Origin: Pseudomonas eutrophicaquae
Lineage (GTDB): Bacteria; Pseudomonadota; Gammaproteobacteria; Pseudomonadales; Pseudomonadaceae
Reading direction: 5' to 3'
Assembly: GCF_023544715.1 (NCBI RefSeq)
Contig: NZ_JAMJEZ010000005.1
Location: 81,980 to 145,979, forward strand
DNA: 64,000 bases
Made by a program: the position numbers and the translations under genes. The notes under the pieces were generated by a model. That model saw only the letters and a program-made list of their open reading frames with translations. It was not told where the DNA came from and searched no databases. Below are positions 38,506 through 50,352 of this stretch, in pieces. Each line of letters begins with the position of its first letter. Positions within the stretch are counted from its first letter, which is position 1.

Positions 38506-39948
38506 ATGAAGCTCATTCCGGTCATCATGTCCGGCGGCGTCGGGAGCCGTCTGTGGCCTGTTTCCCGAGAAACCCACCCCAAGCCGTTCATGACACTGCC
38601 CGATGGCCAGACCCTGCTGGGCAAGACCTTCCGGCGCGCTGCTGCGCTTGAGGGGGTGGTGGAAATCATGACCGTCACCAACCGCGAGCTGTTCTTCAAG
38701 ACCGAAGACGAGTACCGCCTGTGCGGAAGTCCCGATCTGCCGCGCCGCTTCATTCTCGAGCCCTTCGGGCGCAACACCGCCGCGGCCGTCGCCTGTGCGG
38801 CACTGCAGCTGCGGGCTGTGCATGGCCCGGATGCGCTGATGCTGGTACTGGCGGCCGATCACCTGATCCGTGACGAGGCCGCCTTCGCCGACGCCGTGGC
38901 GCAGGCCAGCCGGCTGGCGGCGGCAGGGTGGCTGGTAACCTTCGGCATCCGTCCTGAATACCCGGAAACCGGCTTTGGCTATATCGAGATCGATCCTGCC
39001 GGGGTGCTGGATGGCGGCTTCAAGGTCAGCCGCTTTGTCGAGAAGCCGGATCTGGCCACCGCCCGCCGCTACCTGGCCGAAGGCCACTACCTGTGGAATT
39101 CCGGGATGTTCTGCCTGCAGGTCGGCAGCGTGCTGGAGCAGTTCGCCCAGCACGCCCCCGATGTGCTGAACGCGGCGCAAGCTGCGCTTGATGCCGCCGA
39201 TGCCGGTCAGCTGCGCACGCAGCAGACCCTGACGCTGGAGCGCGAGAGCTTTGCGGCGGTGCCGGACATCTCGATTGACTACGCCCTGATGGAGCGCTCG
39301 GCGCAGGTGGCCAGCGTGCCCTGCGAGATCGGCTGGAGCGATATCGGCTCCTGGTCGGCGATCAGCGCGCTGACCGAGGCTGACCCGGCAGGCAACCGCT
39401 GCGAGGGCGAGGTGCTGCTGCATGAGGCCCGCCACAATTACGTGCAGAGCCCGGAGCGCCTGACGGCACTGGTCGGTGTCGAGGATCTGATCGTGGTCGA
39501 TACCCCCGATGCGATCCTGGTCGCCCACAAGGAGCGCGCCCAGGACGTCAAGCACATCGTCAGCCAGCTGAAGAAGCGCGGCCATGCGGCCCATCTGCTG
39601 CACCGCACCGTCAACCGTCCATGGGGTACCTACACCACCCTCGAAGAGGGCGAGCGCTTCAAGATCAAGCGCATCGTGGTCAAGCCGGGCGCCTCGCTGT
39701 CCCTGCAGATGCACCACCACCGCAGCGAGCACTGGGTGGTAGTCAGCGGCACGGCCCGTGTGGTCAATGATGCGCAGGACCTGCTGCTGCACACCAACGA
39801 GTCGACCTTCATCCGTGCCGGCCACCGGCATCGTCTGGAGAATCCCGGCGTCATCGATCTGGTGCTGATCGAGGTGCAAAGTGGTGACTACCTCGGCGAG
39901 GACGATATCGTCCGCTTCGAGGATGTCTACGGGCGTGCCGGGCAGTGA
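38506..39948 (+). CDS. manC: Mannose-1-phosphate guanylyltransferase/mannose-6-phosphate isomerase
   Basis: Bifunctional type II enzyme (AlgA/WbpW/PslB class) giving GDP-mannose, the precursor for GDP-D-rhamnose. It has 480 residues. The N-terminal pyrophosphorylase signature GGVGSRLWPVSR is at about 10-21, and FVEKPD is in the middle. The C-terminal cupin isomerase carries MHHHRSEHW with metal-binding His. Presence with gmd and an rmd-like gene in the same region fits a common-antigen (A-band) locus, where it is called wbpW. A TAAGAT box at 38422-38427 may be its -10. Confidence 0.93.
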   Translation: MKLIPVIMSGGVGSRLWPVSRETHPKPFMTLPDGQTLLGKTFRRAAALEGVVEIMTVTNRELFFKTEDEYRLCGSPDLPRRFILEPFGRNTAAAVACAALQLRAVHGPDALMLVLAADHLIRDEAAFADAVAQASRLAAAGWLVTFGIRPEYPETGFGYIEIDPAGVLDGGFKVSRFVEKPDLATARRYLAEGHYLWNSGMFCLQVGSVLEQFAQHAPDVLNAAQAALDAADAGQLRTQQTLTLERESFAAVPDISIDYALMERSAQVASVPCEIGWSDIGSWSAISALTEADPAGNRCEGEVLLHEARHNYVQSPERLTALVGVEDLIVVDTPDAILVAHKERAQDVKHIVSQLKKRGHAAHLLHRTVNRPWGTYTTLEEGERFKIKRIVVKPGASLSLQMHHHRSEHWVVVSGTARVVNDAQDLLLHTNESTFIRAGHRHRLENPGVIDLVLIEVQSGDYLGEDDIVRFEDVYGRAGQ

Positions 39949-39965
39949 AGGGCAGGGCAGAGACG

Positions 39966-40862
39966 ATGACAAGCGCCCCGCGTGCACTGATCACCGGCAT
40001 CCACGGCTTTACTGGACGCTACATGGCCGCCGAGCTGCAGCGGGCCGGCTATCAGGTGTTTGGTCTGGGCAGCCGGCCGGGCAGCGACCCTGACTACCGC
40101 CAGGCGGATCTGGGGGATGCCGCAGCGCTGCGCCGGGTGCTGGCTGAACTGCAGCCTGACTATGTGGTGCACCTGGCAGCGCTGGCCTTTGTCGGCCATG
40201 GCGAGGCCAACGACTTCTACCGCGTCAACCTGATCGGCACTCGCAATCTGCTGGAGGCCATCGCTGCCTGTGGCCATCCGCCGGCGTGCGTGCTGCTGGC
40301 CAGCAGCGCCAATGTCTACGGCAACGCCTCGGCCGGGCGGCTGGATGAAACCACGCTGCCGATGCCGGCCAACGACTATGCGGTCAGCAAGTGGGCGATG
40401 GAGCAGATGGCGCGCCTGTGGAGCGATCGCCTGCCACTGGTGATCGCTAGGCCGTTCAACTACACCGGCGTCGGTCAGGGCGAGCAGTTCCTGCTGCCCA
40501 AGATCGTCAGCCACTTTCGCCGGCGCGCGCCGCGTATCGAGCTGGGCAACCTGGATGTCTGGCGCGATTTCAGTGACGTGCGCGCGCTGGTACGCGCCTA
40601 CCGCGGCCTGCTCGAAACCCGCCCGCTCGGGCAGACCTTCAATGTCGGCTCGGGCCAGGCCCATTCGCTGCGCGAGGTTCTGGACCTGTGCAGCGCGCTG
40701 AGCGGCCATCACCTTGAGGTGGCGGTCAACCCGGCCTTCGTGCGGGCCGGCGAGGTCCGCACCCTGTGCGCCGATGCCAGTGCGCTACACCGGCTGCTGC
40801 CGGACTGGCAGACCCCGCCGCTGCGCGAGACCCTGGCCTGGATGCTGGCGGAGCCGGTGTGA
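39966..40862 (+). CDS. rmd: GDP-6-deoxy-4-keto-D-mannose reductase-like SDR (Rmd type)
   Basis: NAD(P)-binding short-chain dehydrogenase of 298 residues with TGIHGFTGRYMA at the N-terminus, HLAALAFVGHGEAND, SSANVYG and catalytic Tyr/Lys in YAVSK. Most likely it reduces the Gmd product to GDP-D-rhamnose; a 6-deoxy-D-talose reductase is the main alternative, as the two are hard to separate by eye. The ATG at 39966 was preferred to a GTG at 39945 that overlaps the manC end. It overlaps the following glycosyltransferase by four bases. Confidence 0.75.
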   Translation: MTSAPRALITGIHGFTGRYMAAELQRAGYQVFGLGSRPGSDPDYRQADLGDAAALRRVLAELQPDYVVHLAALAFVGHGEANDFYRVNLIGTRNLLEAIAACGHPPACVLLASSANVYGNASAGRLDETTLPMPANDYAVSKWAMEQMARLWSDRLPLVIARPFNYTGVGQGEQFLLPKIVSHFRRRAPRIELGNLDVWRDFSDVRALVRAYRGLLETRPLGQTFNVGSGQAHSLREVLDLCSALSGHHLEVAVNPAFVRAGEVRTLCADASALHRLLPDWQTPPLRETLAWMLAEPV

Positions 40863-42007
40863 AGGTCATCCTGCCGGTCGATCTGATCCGCTACCCGCTC
40901 ACCGGCATCGGTCGCTATGTGTTCGAGCTGGCCCGTGCCCTGGGTGGCCACGAGCAGATCGAGCAGCTGCGCCTGCTATCAGGGCGGCGGCTGGTCGAGG
41001 CGCTGCCCGGCGCCGACAGCCGTCCGGGTGCCAGCCACCGGCTCAAGCGCCTGGCCCAGCAGAGCCGGCTGCTGATCGAGCTGTATGCCCGCATCGATCC
41101 GTGGCTGCGCAGCCGCACGCTGCGTGGGCTGGAAGATCACCTCTACCACGGGCCGAACTTCTTTTTGCCGCGCTTTGCCGGGCCGTGTGTGGCGACCTTC
41201 CATGACCTGTCGGCCTTCTACTGGCCGCAGTGCCATGACCCGCGGCGCATCGGCTATCTGCAGCGGGAAATGCGCGCCAGTCTCGGGCGCGCTTCGGCGC
41301 TGATCACCGACTCCGAATTCACCCGCCGTGAGCTGATCGCCTTCACGGGGCTTCCGGCCGAGCGTGTGCAGGCGGTCGCGCTGGCCTGCTCGGAGGATTT
41401 TCGGGTGCGCGAGGCGGAAAGCCTGCGCGGCGTACTGGCCCGCCATGGCCTGCAGCCGGGCGGCTACAGCCTGTATGTCGGCACCATCGAGCCGCGCAAG
41501 AACCTCGAACGCCTGCTGGCGGCCTATGGCCGGCTGCCGCTGGCGCTGCGCCAGCGCTGGCCGCTGGTGCTGTCTGGCTATCGGGGCTGGTGCAGCGAGG
41601 CGATCCATGCCCGCATCGCGCGTGCCGAGCGGGAGGGTTGGGCACGCTACCTGGGCTTTGTCCCCGGCGCCGAGCTGCCGCTGCTGTTTGCAGGTGCCCG
41701 GCTGTTCGCCTTCCCCTCGTTGTATGAGGGCTTTGGTCTACCCGTCCTTGAGGCCATGGCCAGCGGCGTGCCGGTGGTCTGCTCGGACAGCGCTTCGCTG
41801 CCGGAAGTGGCTGGCGAGGCCGCCCTGATGTGCGCCGCCGAGGACGATACACAGCTGACCCGCAACCTGCAGCGCGCCCTTGAGGATGCGGACTGGCGCC
41901 GCCGTGCGGTGGTGCGCGGTCTGGCCCAGGCGGCCAGATTCTCCTGGCAGCGCAGCGCCGAACAGACCGTAGCGGTCTACCGGCAGGTGCTGGAGGGAGC
42001 GCACTGA
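40859..42007 (+). CDS. wbpY: GT4 glycosyltransferase, WbpY-like
   Basis: A 382-residue GT4 enzyme. GTG at 40859, preceded by GGAG, starts VKVILPVDLIRYPLTGIGRYVFELARAL, the N-terminus typical of mannosyl/rhamnosyltransferases of the WbpY type. YVGTIEPRKNLERLLAAY and FPSLYEGFGLPVLEAMASGVPV are the donor-binding motifs. It sits directly after the rmd-like gene. The WbpY name is by resemblance and gene company; rhamnose transfer is inferred. Confidence 0.72.
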   Translation: MKVILPVDLIRYPLTGIGRYVFELARALGGHEQIEQLRLLSGRRLVEALPGADSRPGASHRLKRLAQQSRLLIELYARIDPWLRSRTLRGLEDHLYHGPNFFLPRFAGPCVATFHDLSAFYWPQCHDPRRIGYLQREMRASLGRASALITDSEFTRRELIAFTGLPAERVQAVALACSEDFRVREAESLRGVLARHGLQPGGYSLYVGTIEPRKNLERLLAAYGRLPLALRQRWPLVLSGYRGWCSEAIHARIARAEREGWARYLGFVPGAELPLLFAGARLFAFPSLYEGFGLPVLEAMASGVPVVCSDSASLPEVAGEAALMCAAEDDTQLTRNLQRALEDADWRRRAVVRGLAQAARFSWQRSAEQTVAVYRQVLEGAH

Positions 42008-42981
42008 TGAGCCGCGCGCAACACTTGCCCCATGTGCTGATCACCGGCGCCAGTGGCTTTGTCGGCCGCGCCCTGCTGGCGGCGCTGCACGGGCAGGGGT
42101 ATCCGCTCACGGCCGCCAGCCGTCAGGCACCGCCACAGCAGGGGGCCAGCCTGCGGTACTGGCCGGTGCAGCGTCTGGATGGGCATAGCGACTGGCGTGG
42201 GGCACTGCAGGGCGTCGATGTGGTAGTGCACTGCGCCGCCCGCGTGCATGTCATGAACGAGCGTGGCGCTGATCCGCTCGCCGCCTTCCGGCAGTCCAAT
42301 GTCGAGGCAACGCTGGCCCTGGCCCGTCAGGCGCAGGCGGCTGGCGTGCGCCGCTTCATCTTCCTGAGCTCGATCAAGGCCCATGGCGAGGCCTCGCGCC
42401 CCGGCCGGCCCCTGCGTGCCGATGACCCGCCCGCCCCATGTGATCCCTACGGACAATCCAAGCTGGAAGCCGAATGGGCGCTGCAGGCACTGGCCGCCGA
42501 GACCGGGCTGGAGCTGGTGATCATCCGTCCGGTGCTGGTCTACGGGCCGGGGGTTCGGGCCAATTTCCGTAGCCTGCTGCGGGCCGTGGCCCGCGGCTGG
42601 CCGCTGCCGCTGGGCGCGCTGGGCAACCGGCGCAGCCTGCTGGCGCTGGATAACCTGGTCGACCTGATCCGTGTCTGCCTGACCCATCCGGCAGCAGCCG
42701 GTGCCACACTGCTGGCCAGCGACGGCGAAGACCTCTCGCCGCGCGAACTGGTACGGCGCCTGGCCCGTGCGCTGGAGCGCCCGCCGCGCCTGCTGCCGGT
42801 GCCGGCCGGGCTGCTGACGGCACTCCTTGTGCTGCTGGGACGGCGTGGCGTGGCAGAGCGGCTGTGCGGCACACTGCAGGTCGATATCAGCGCGACCTGC
42901 CGGCGCCTGAACTGGCAGCCCCCGGTGACGGTCGATACCGCCTTGCAACGCACCGTCCGCGATTACCTGGAACATTCCTGA
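42007..42981 (+). CDS. wbpV: WbpV-like UDP-4-keto-6-deoxy-HexNAc reductase/epimerase
   Basis: Extended SDR protein of 324 residues with ITGASGFVGRALLAAL, SSIKAHGE and catalytic YGQSK. A gene of this type directly before wbpL and wbpM is known from P. aeruginosa O6, where WbpV reduces the WbpM product to UDP-D-QuiNAc. A UDP-sugar 4-epimerase is the alternative. The ATG overlaps the previous TGA, and wbpL starts one base after its stop. Confidence 0.78.
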   Translation: MSRAQHLPHVLITGASGFVGRALLAALHGQGYPLTAASRQAPPQQGASLRYWPVQRLDGHSDWRGALQGVDVVVHCAARVHVMNERGADPLAAFRQSNVEATLALARQAQAAGVRRFIFLSSIKAHGEASRPGRPLRADDPPAPCDPYGQSKLEAEWALQALAAETGLELVIIRPVLVYGPGVRANFRSLLRAVARGWPLPLGALGNRRSLLALDNLVDLIRVCLTHPAAAGATLLASDGEDLSPRELVRRLARALERPPRLLPVPAGLLTALLVLLGRRGVAERLCGTLQVDISATCRRLNWQPPVTVDTALQRTVRDYLEHS

Positions 42982-42982
42982 G

Positions 42983-44002
42983 TTGAATACCCTCTGGCTT
43001 TTGCTGCCCGCTGTGGCCTTGCTGTCTGTGCTGCTCACCGGCCTTCTGCGTCGTTACGCACTGCGTCACCTGCTCGATCTGCCCAGCGCGCGCAGCTCGC
43101 ACAGCGTACCGACGCCCCGCGGTGGCGGAGTGGCCATCGTGCTGGCCTTCTTCAGCGGCCTGCCGCCCGTGTGGGCAGCAGGCTTGATCGACAGCGCGCT
43201 GCTGCTGGCGCTGCTCGGCGCGGGGGGCAGCATGGCCCTGCTCGGCTTTGTCGACGACCACCGTCCGCTGCCGGCGCGCGTGCGCCTGGTCGGTCATGGG
43301 CTGGCCGCCCTGTGGGTGCTGTACTGCCTGGGAGGGCTGCCGCCGCTGCTGCTGTGGGGCATGTCACTGGAACTGGGCGCCGCCGGCTGGGTACTGGGTC
43401 TGCTGTACCTGGTCTGGCTGCTCAACCTGTACAACTTCATGGATGGCATCGATGGCATCGCCAGCCTCGAGGCGCTGAGCGTGTGTCTGGGGGGCGTGCT
43501 GCTGCTGATGCTGGTCGGCGGTGAGGGCAGTGCGGTGCTGTTGCTGCTGGCGGCGGCGGTGGCGGGCTTTCTGTACTGGAACCTGCCGCCGGCGCGGATC
43601 TTCATGGGCGATGCCGGCAGCTGCTTTCTGGGGATCAGCCTGGGCGTATTGTCCCTGCATGCCGCCGCCCAGCAGCCCGTGCTGCTGTGGAGCTGGCTGA
43701 TCCTGCTGGGGGTGTTCATCGTCGATGCCAGCTGGACCCTGCTGCGCCGCCTGCTGCGAGGCGAGGTGCTTTATAAAGCACATTGCAGTCATGCCTATCA
43801 GCGCGCGGCGCGGCGCTGGGGCAGCCATCGCCGGGTGAGCATCGCGGTGACACTGATCAACCTGCTCTGGCTGTTGCCGCTGGCTCTGCTGGTGGCCACG
43901 GGCTGGCTCGAGGGGTTATCTGGTCTGCTGTTAGCTTGGTTGCCACTACTTTTTCTGGCCATTTTGTTGGGTGCTGGACGCATGGAGGACCGTGAATGTT
44001 GA
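42983..44002 (+). CDS. wbpL: WbpL-like undecaprenyl-phosphate sugar-1-phosphate transferase
   Basis: Polytopic inner-membrane enzyme of the WecA/WbpL family that starts O-polysaccharide synthesis on undecaprenyl phosphate. It has 339 residues with about ten membrane segments. Cytoplasmic motifs GFVDDHRPLPARVR, LYNFMDGIDGIAS and IFMGDAGSCFLG carry the catalytic Asp residues. HCSHAYQRAARRWGSHRRVS is the basic C-terminal loop. It uses a TTG start with weak ribosome binding site and overlaps wbpM by seven bases. Its sugar is probably QuiNAc-1-P or FucNAc-1-P, given the neighbours. Confidence 0.9.
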   Translation: MNTLWLLLPAVALLSVLLTGLLRRYALRHLLDLPSARSSHSVPTPRGGGVAIVLAFFSGLPPVWAAGLIDSALLLALLGAGGSMALLGFVDDHRPLPARVRLVGHGLAALWVLYCLGGLPPLLLWGMSLELGAAGWVLGLLYLVWLLNLYNFMDGIDGIASLEALSVCLGGVLLLMLVGGEGSAVLLLLAAAVAGFLYWNLPPARIFMGDAGSCFLGISLGVLSLHAAAQQPVLLWSWLILLGVFIVDASWTLLRRLLRGEVLYKAHCSHAYQRAARRWGSHRRVSIAVTLINLLWLLPLALLVATGWLEGLSGLLLAWLPLLFLAILLGAGRMEDREC

Positions 44003-46026
44003 ATCGTCTGGAGGCCCTGCGCAGCCATCTGCTGGCCCTGCCACGCAGCCGCAAGCGCCTGCTGCAGGTGGTCGTCGACCTGCTGCTGGTCTGGCTGGCG
44101 CTGTGGCTGGCCTTCGTGCTGCGCCTTGGCGGCAGCGAGGGGGTTGAACCGCTGGGCGGGCATGCCTGGCTGTTCGTGCTGGCGCCGCTGCTGGCCATCC
44201 CGCTGTACATCCGCAGCGGCCTGTACCGGGCGGTGCTGCGCTATGTAGGCAACGACGCCCTGTGGACCCTGCTGCGCACCATCAGCCTCTCGGCGCTGCT
44301 GCTGGCCCTGGCCATTTACTGGTATCAGGATGCGCCCGCCTTCGTGCCGCGCTCGCTGGTGTTCAACTACTGGTGGCTGAGCCTGTGCCTGGTGGGCGGG
44401 CTGCGCCTGCTGATGCGCCAGTTCTTTCTCGGCAACTGGCTGGATGCCGGTCTCGGTCTGGTGAGCCGTACCGCGCGCCAGCATCCTTTGCCGCGGGTGG
44501 CCATCTATGGCGCTGGCGCTGCCGGCAATCAGCTGGTGGCGGCGCTGCGCCTTGGGCGCGCCATGCAGCCGGTGGCCTTCATCGATGACAATCCGGGCAT
44601 CCAGCATCAGCTGATTGCCGGCCTCAGGGTCTACGCCCCGGCGCAGATCACCGAGCTGCTGGAGGATCTGCAGCCGGCCGAAATCCTCCTCGCCATCCCC
44701 TCGGCCAGCCGTGCCCGGCGCCGGGAAGTGCTCAATGCCCTGGAGCGCTACGCGGTGCCGGTGCGCTCGATGCCAGGCTTCATGGACCTGGCCAGTGGCC
44801 GGGTCAAGGTCGATGACCTGCAGGAGGTCGACATCGCCGACCTGCTCGGCCGTGATGCCGTCGCCCCCGATGCCGGACTGCTGGCGCGCTGCATCCGCGA
44901 TCAGGCGGTGCTGGTCACCGGCGCTGGCGGTTCGATCGGCAGCGAACTGTGCCGGCAGATCATCACCCAGGCGCCGCGCCGGCTGGTGCTGCTGGAGCAC
45001 AGCGAATACGCCCTCTACGCCATTCACCAGGAGCTGCAGCGTCTGGCGCCGGGGCTTGAGGTGGTGCCGATCCTCGGCTCGATTCGCAACCACAGCCGCC
45101 TGCTGGATGTGCTGCGCCATTGGCGCATCGACACCCTCTATCACGCGGCCGCCTACAAGCATGTGCCGATGGTCGAGCACAACATCGCCGAGGGCATCCA
45201 CAACAACGTGCTGGGTACCCTCAATGCCGCCCAGGCGGCGATCATCGCCGGCGTGCGGCACTTTGTGCTGATCTCCACCGACAAGGCGGTGCGTCCGACC
45301 AATGTGATGGGCTGCAGCAAGCGGCTGGCCGAGATGGTGCTGCAGGCGCTGGCCAGCGAGGCGCAGCCGGTGCTGTACGGGCGCGAGGAGCCGGCGCCGG
45401 TCAATCGCACCCGCTTTGCCATGGTGCGCTTTGGCAACGTGCTGGGCTCATCGGGCTCGGTGATTCCACTGTTTCGAGAACAGATCCGCCGGGGCGGGCC
45501 GGTCACCGTCACCCATCCGCAGATCAACCGCTACTTCATGACCATCCCCGAGGCGGCGCAGCTGGTGATCCAGGCCGGCGCCATGGACGGGCAGGGCGGT
45601 GACGTCTATGTGCTGGACATGGGCGAGCCGGTGCGCATTGCCGAGTTGGCCGAGCGGATGATCCACCTCTCGGGCCTGAGCGTGCGCAGCGACACCCACC
45701 CGCTGGGCGATATCGCCATCGCCTACACCGGCCTGCGCCCCGGCGAGAAGCTCTACGAGGAGCTGCTGATCGGCGACAACGTCACCGCCACCGATCATCC
45801 GATGATCTGCCGTGCCCGCGAGCAATACCTGGACTGGGCGGCGCTGCGCGAGCTACTGGCCAGCTTGCAAGCGGCGCTGCGCGCCGATGACTTTGTCACG
45901 GTGCGCGCCCTGCTGCTGGCGCATGTCGATGGCTACCGTCCCGAGGGTGACATCGTCGACTGGTTGTATGATCGGCCGGCGAATACCTCCCTGCCTGAGA
46001 CAGCGCCAGACTGCGTTACAGGTTAG
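43996..46026 (+). CDS. wbpM: UDP-GlcNAc C4,C6-dehydratase, WbpM/CapD family
   Basis: Membrane-anchored dehydratase making UDP-4-keto-6-deoxy-GlcNAc. It has 676 residues: four N-terminal membrane segments (to about 145), a CoA-binding-like domain (VAIYGAGAAGNQLVAAL) and the catalytic SDR domain (VTGAGGSIGSELCRQI). The family's unusual Ser-Met-Lys triad is seen, with Met438 and the Lys in NVMGCSKRLAE replacing the normal Tyr. The next gene is 119 bases away. With wbpV and wbpL it forms a primer-synthesis cassette. Confidence 0.94.
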   Translation: MLNRLEALRSHLLALPRSRKRLLQVVVDLLLVWLALWLAFVLRLGGSEGVEPLGGHAWLFVLAPLLAIPLYIRSGLYRAVLRYVGNDALWTLLRTISLSALLLALAIYWYQDAPAFVPRSLVFNYWWLSLCLVGGLRLLMRQFFLGNWLDAGLGLVSRTARQHPLPRVAIYGAGAAGNQLVAALRLGRAMQPVAFIDDNPGIQHQLIAGLRVYAPAQITELLEDLQPAEILLAIPSASRARRREVLNALERYAVPVRSMPGFMDLASGRVKVDDLQEVDIADLLGRDAVAPDAGLLARCIRDQAVLVTGAGGSIGSELCRQIITQAPRRLVLLEHSEYALYAIHQELQRLAPGLEVVPILGSIRNHSRLLDVLRHWRIDTLYHAAAYKHVPMVEHNIAEGIHNNVLGTLNAAQAAIIAGVRHFVLISTDKAVRPTNVMGCSKRLAEMVLQALASEAQPVLYGREEPAPVNRTRFAMVRFGNVLGSSGSVIPLFREQIRRGGPVTVTHPQINRYFMTIPEAAQLVIQAGAMDGQGGDVYVLDMGEPVRIAELAERMIHLSGLSVRSDTHPLGDIAIAYTGLRPGEKLYEELLIGDNVTATDHPMICRAREQYLDWAALRELLASLQAALRADDFVTVRALLLAHVDGYRPEGDIVDWLYDRPANTSLPETAPDCVTG

Positions 46027-46145
46027 AATCCCGACCCCCACCATGATTGGGGCAGAAGCGGATACCTGCTGGCTACCGAACAGCGGTGCGACGGGTGATG
46101 CTTCTGCTCTGGCTATCTGCATGTGATCACCAAAGGAGAGACTGT

Positions 46146-46406
46146 ATGTCCGAAGTGCCCAGCATTACCCTCAATGGCAAGACGTATGCCTTGGCCGATC
46201 TGAACGAAGCGGCGCGCAATCAGCTTGCCAACATTCGAGTCGTCGATGCCGAGATTGTCCGCCTTCAGCAGCAACTGGCGATAACCCAGACCGCCCGTAA
46301 TGCCTATGTGGCGGCCTTGACGGGTGTTGTCGAACAGGCTCCGGAAGAGGCCCCGGTCATGAGCAAAACCAAGACCGCGGTCAAGGCAGGCAGCAAGAAG
46401 GCTTGA
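46146..46406 (+). CDS. Small DUF6447-like protein
   Basis: An 86-residue protein with a strong AGGAG eight bases before its ATG. It begins MSEVPSITLNGKTYALADL, continues with a predicted helix (about 24-60, VVDAEIVRLQQQLAITQTARNAY) and ends in a Lys/Ala-rich tail. I recall similar small proteins in Pseudomonas as DUF6447; function unknown. It lies between wbpM and the convergent wbpZ-like gene, with six bases between the stops. Confidence 0.8.
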   Translation: MSEVPSITLNGKTYALADLNEAARNQLANIRVVDAEIVRLQQQLAITQTARNAYVAALTGVVEQAPEEAPVMSKTKTAVKAGSKKA

Positions 46407-46412
46407 TCGCTC

Positions 46413-47528
46413 TCAGCGCCCCTCCAGCACCTCGCGGTACACCGCCAGCGTCTCGGTACACATGCGCTCGGCACGAAACAGCGTCTCAAAGCGCTGCCGG
46501 GCCTGGCGGCCCAGCGCGGCGGTGCGCTCCGGCTCGGTGCGCAGGCGCTGCAGGGCCGAGCGCAGGGCCAGCGGGTCTGCCGGCGGCACCGTGTAACCCG
46601 TCTCGCCATCAAGATTGACAAAGGTCGTGCCGGTGCCGATCTCGCAGGAGAGCATCGGCTTGCCGCACATCGCTGCCTCCAGCAGGGAAATGCCGAACGC
46701 CTCCGAGCGCAGGTGCGAAGGGAAGACCAGCGCCTGGCACAGCTGCAGCAGGCACATCTTGTCCGCATCGTCGAGCCGGCCAAGAAACTGCACATGGCCA
46801 AGCCCCAGCCGCGCCGCCTGGGCTTTCAATTCATCCTCCATCGGCCCGCTGCCAACGATCACCAGCGGCCAGTCGGTGCCGGCCAGCGCATCCAGCAGAT
46901 GGTGCAGCCCCTTGTAATAGCGCAGCACCCCGACAAACAGGAAGAACCCCTCGCCGCAGCGCGTGCGCCAGTGTTCCAGACGGGCAGGGTCTGGGCGGGG
47001 ATAGGCCGCCTCGTCCAGTCCGAACGGCACCACCGTACAGCGCTCACGCAAGGGCTCAAGCTCGGGGCTGCTCTGCAGGTAATTGGGCGAGGAGACCAGA
47101 ATCCGCCCCATGCGGGCCAGAAAGCGCCGCATCAGCGGCCGATACAGCTGCAGCAGCGCCCGCTGCTTGACGATGTCCGAGTGATAGCTGAGCACCGCTG
47201 GCGTGCCATGGCGGGTGGCAAAGTGCACCACATCCATGAATGGCCAGGGGAAGTGAAAGTGGATCAGGTCCACCTCGCGGCTCATCCGGGCAAAGCAGCC
47301 GAAGGCCTCGCGGGAGAAGCCGGTGGAGGCCAGGTTGAAATCCTCGCGAATCCGCGTCACCCGGTGGCTGCCGACCGTGAGCTGGCGCGGTACTGGCGCA
47401 GGGCTCAGGGTCAGTACCTCGGCATCGACCCCAAGTGCGCGGGTGCCCTCGCAGAGCTGGAAGATCACCTGCTCGACACCGCCGGTGGTGTCCGGCAGGT
47501 AAGTCTTGAAAAAGTGCAGAACGCGCAT
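46413..47528 (-). CDS. wbpZ: GT4 rhamnosyltransferase, WbpZ-like
   Basis: A 371-residue GT4 enzyme starting MRVLHFFKTYLPDTTGGVEQ, very like the remembered WbpZ start, which adds the first D-rhamnose onto the primer in common antigen synthesis. FVGVLRYYKGLHHLLDAL and FPSHLRSEAFGISLLEAAMCGKPM form the donor site. It is on the opposite strand to the rest of the region and divergent from the WbpX-like gene, with 226 bases between starts. Confidence 0.8.
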   Translation of the reverse strand: MRVLHFFKTYLPDTTGGVEQVIFQLCEGTRALGVDAEVLTLSPAPVPRQLTVGSHRVTRIREDFNLASTGFSREAFGCFARMSREVDLIHFHFPWPFMDVVHFATRHGTPAVLSYHSDIVKQRALLQLYRPLMRRFLARMGRILVSSPNYLQSSPELEPLRERCTVVPFGLDEAAYPRPDPARLEHWRTRCGEGFFLFVGVLRYYKGLHHLLDALAGTDWPLVIVGSGPMEDELKAQAARLGLGHVQFLGRLDDADKMCLLQLCQALVFPSHLRSEAFGISLLEAAMCGKPMLSCEIGTGTTFVNLDGETGYTVPPADPLALRSALQRLRTEPERTAALGRQARQRFETLFRAERMCTETLAVYREVLEGR

Positions 47529-47661
47529 GGAAGGGTTGCCTGAGTCAGAGCCGCGGGGGGCTTACTCTATCATCGTTGCAACGCCGTCCAGAAATGCAGG
47601 GCATCACCGTGCAGCGAGGCTTGAGCGGGTCGACAGGAAAGGGGCGCCTTGTGCGGTGCGG

Positions 47662-47691
47662 CTGGAGTCTGCCGGCGTTTGTCGCTAGTCT
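47662..47691 (+). promoter_or_regulatory. Promoter-like element, copy A, before the WbpX-like gene
   Basis: CTGGAGTCTGCCGG at 47662-47675, then GTTT and GCTAGTCT. Read as a promoter it is TGGAGT (47663-47668), 17 bases, TAGTCT (47686-47691), ending 63 bases before the GTG. A closely matching copy precedes gmd with the same 17-base spacing, which supports a shared regulatory role. Confidence 0.5.
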
Positions 47692-47754
47692 CGCCAGCCA
47701 TCATCGGGCTGGCTGGCCTGCTTCCTGCAATCTGCGACCCATCAAGGCGGTAGC

Positions 47755-50275
<2,521 letters not shown>

Positions 50276-50304
50276 GCTGGTCACGCCCGCTGATCTGCCC
50301 GGAA

Positions 50305-50329
50305 GGGGCCGCCTGTGCGGCCCCTTTTT
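50305..50329 (+). terminator. Intrinsic terminator after gmd
   Basis: GGGGCCGC (50305-50312), loop CTGT, GCGGCCCC (50317-50324), then TTTTT: a perfect eight-base GC stem with T-run. It ends only 23 bases before the start of the next gene, leaving no room for a separate promoter between them. Confidence 0.9.
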
Positions 50330-50352
50330 CCATCCCCCCTCCGGACCTTGTC

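Noticed and set aside
42983-44002. WbpL-like gene as the missing Wzm permease
   Set aside because: It is polytopic, but the FVDD, NFMDGIDG and GDAG motifs identify a sugar-phosphate transferase.
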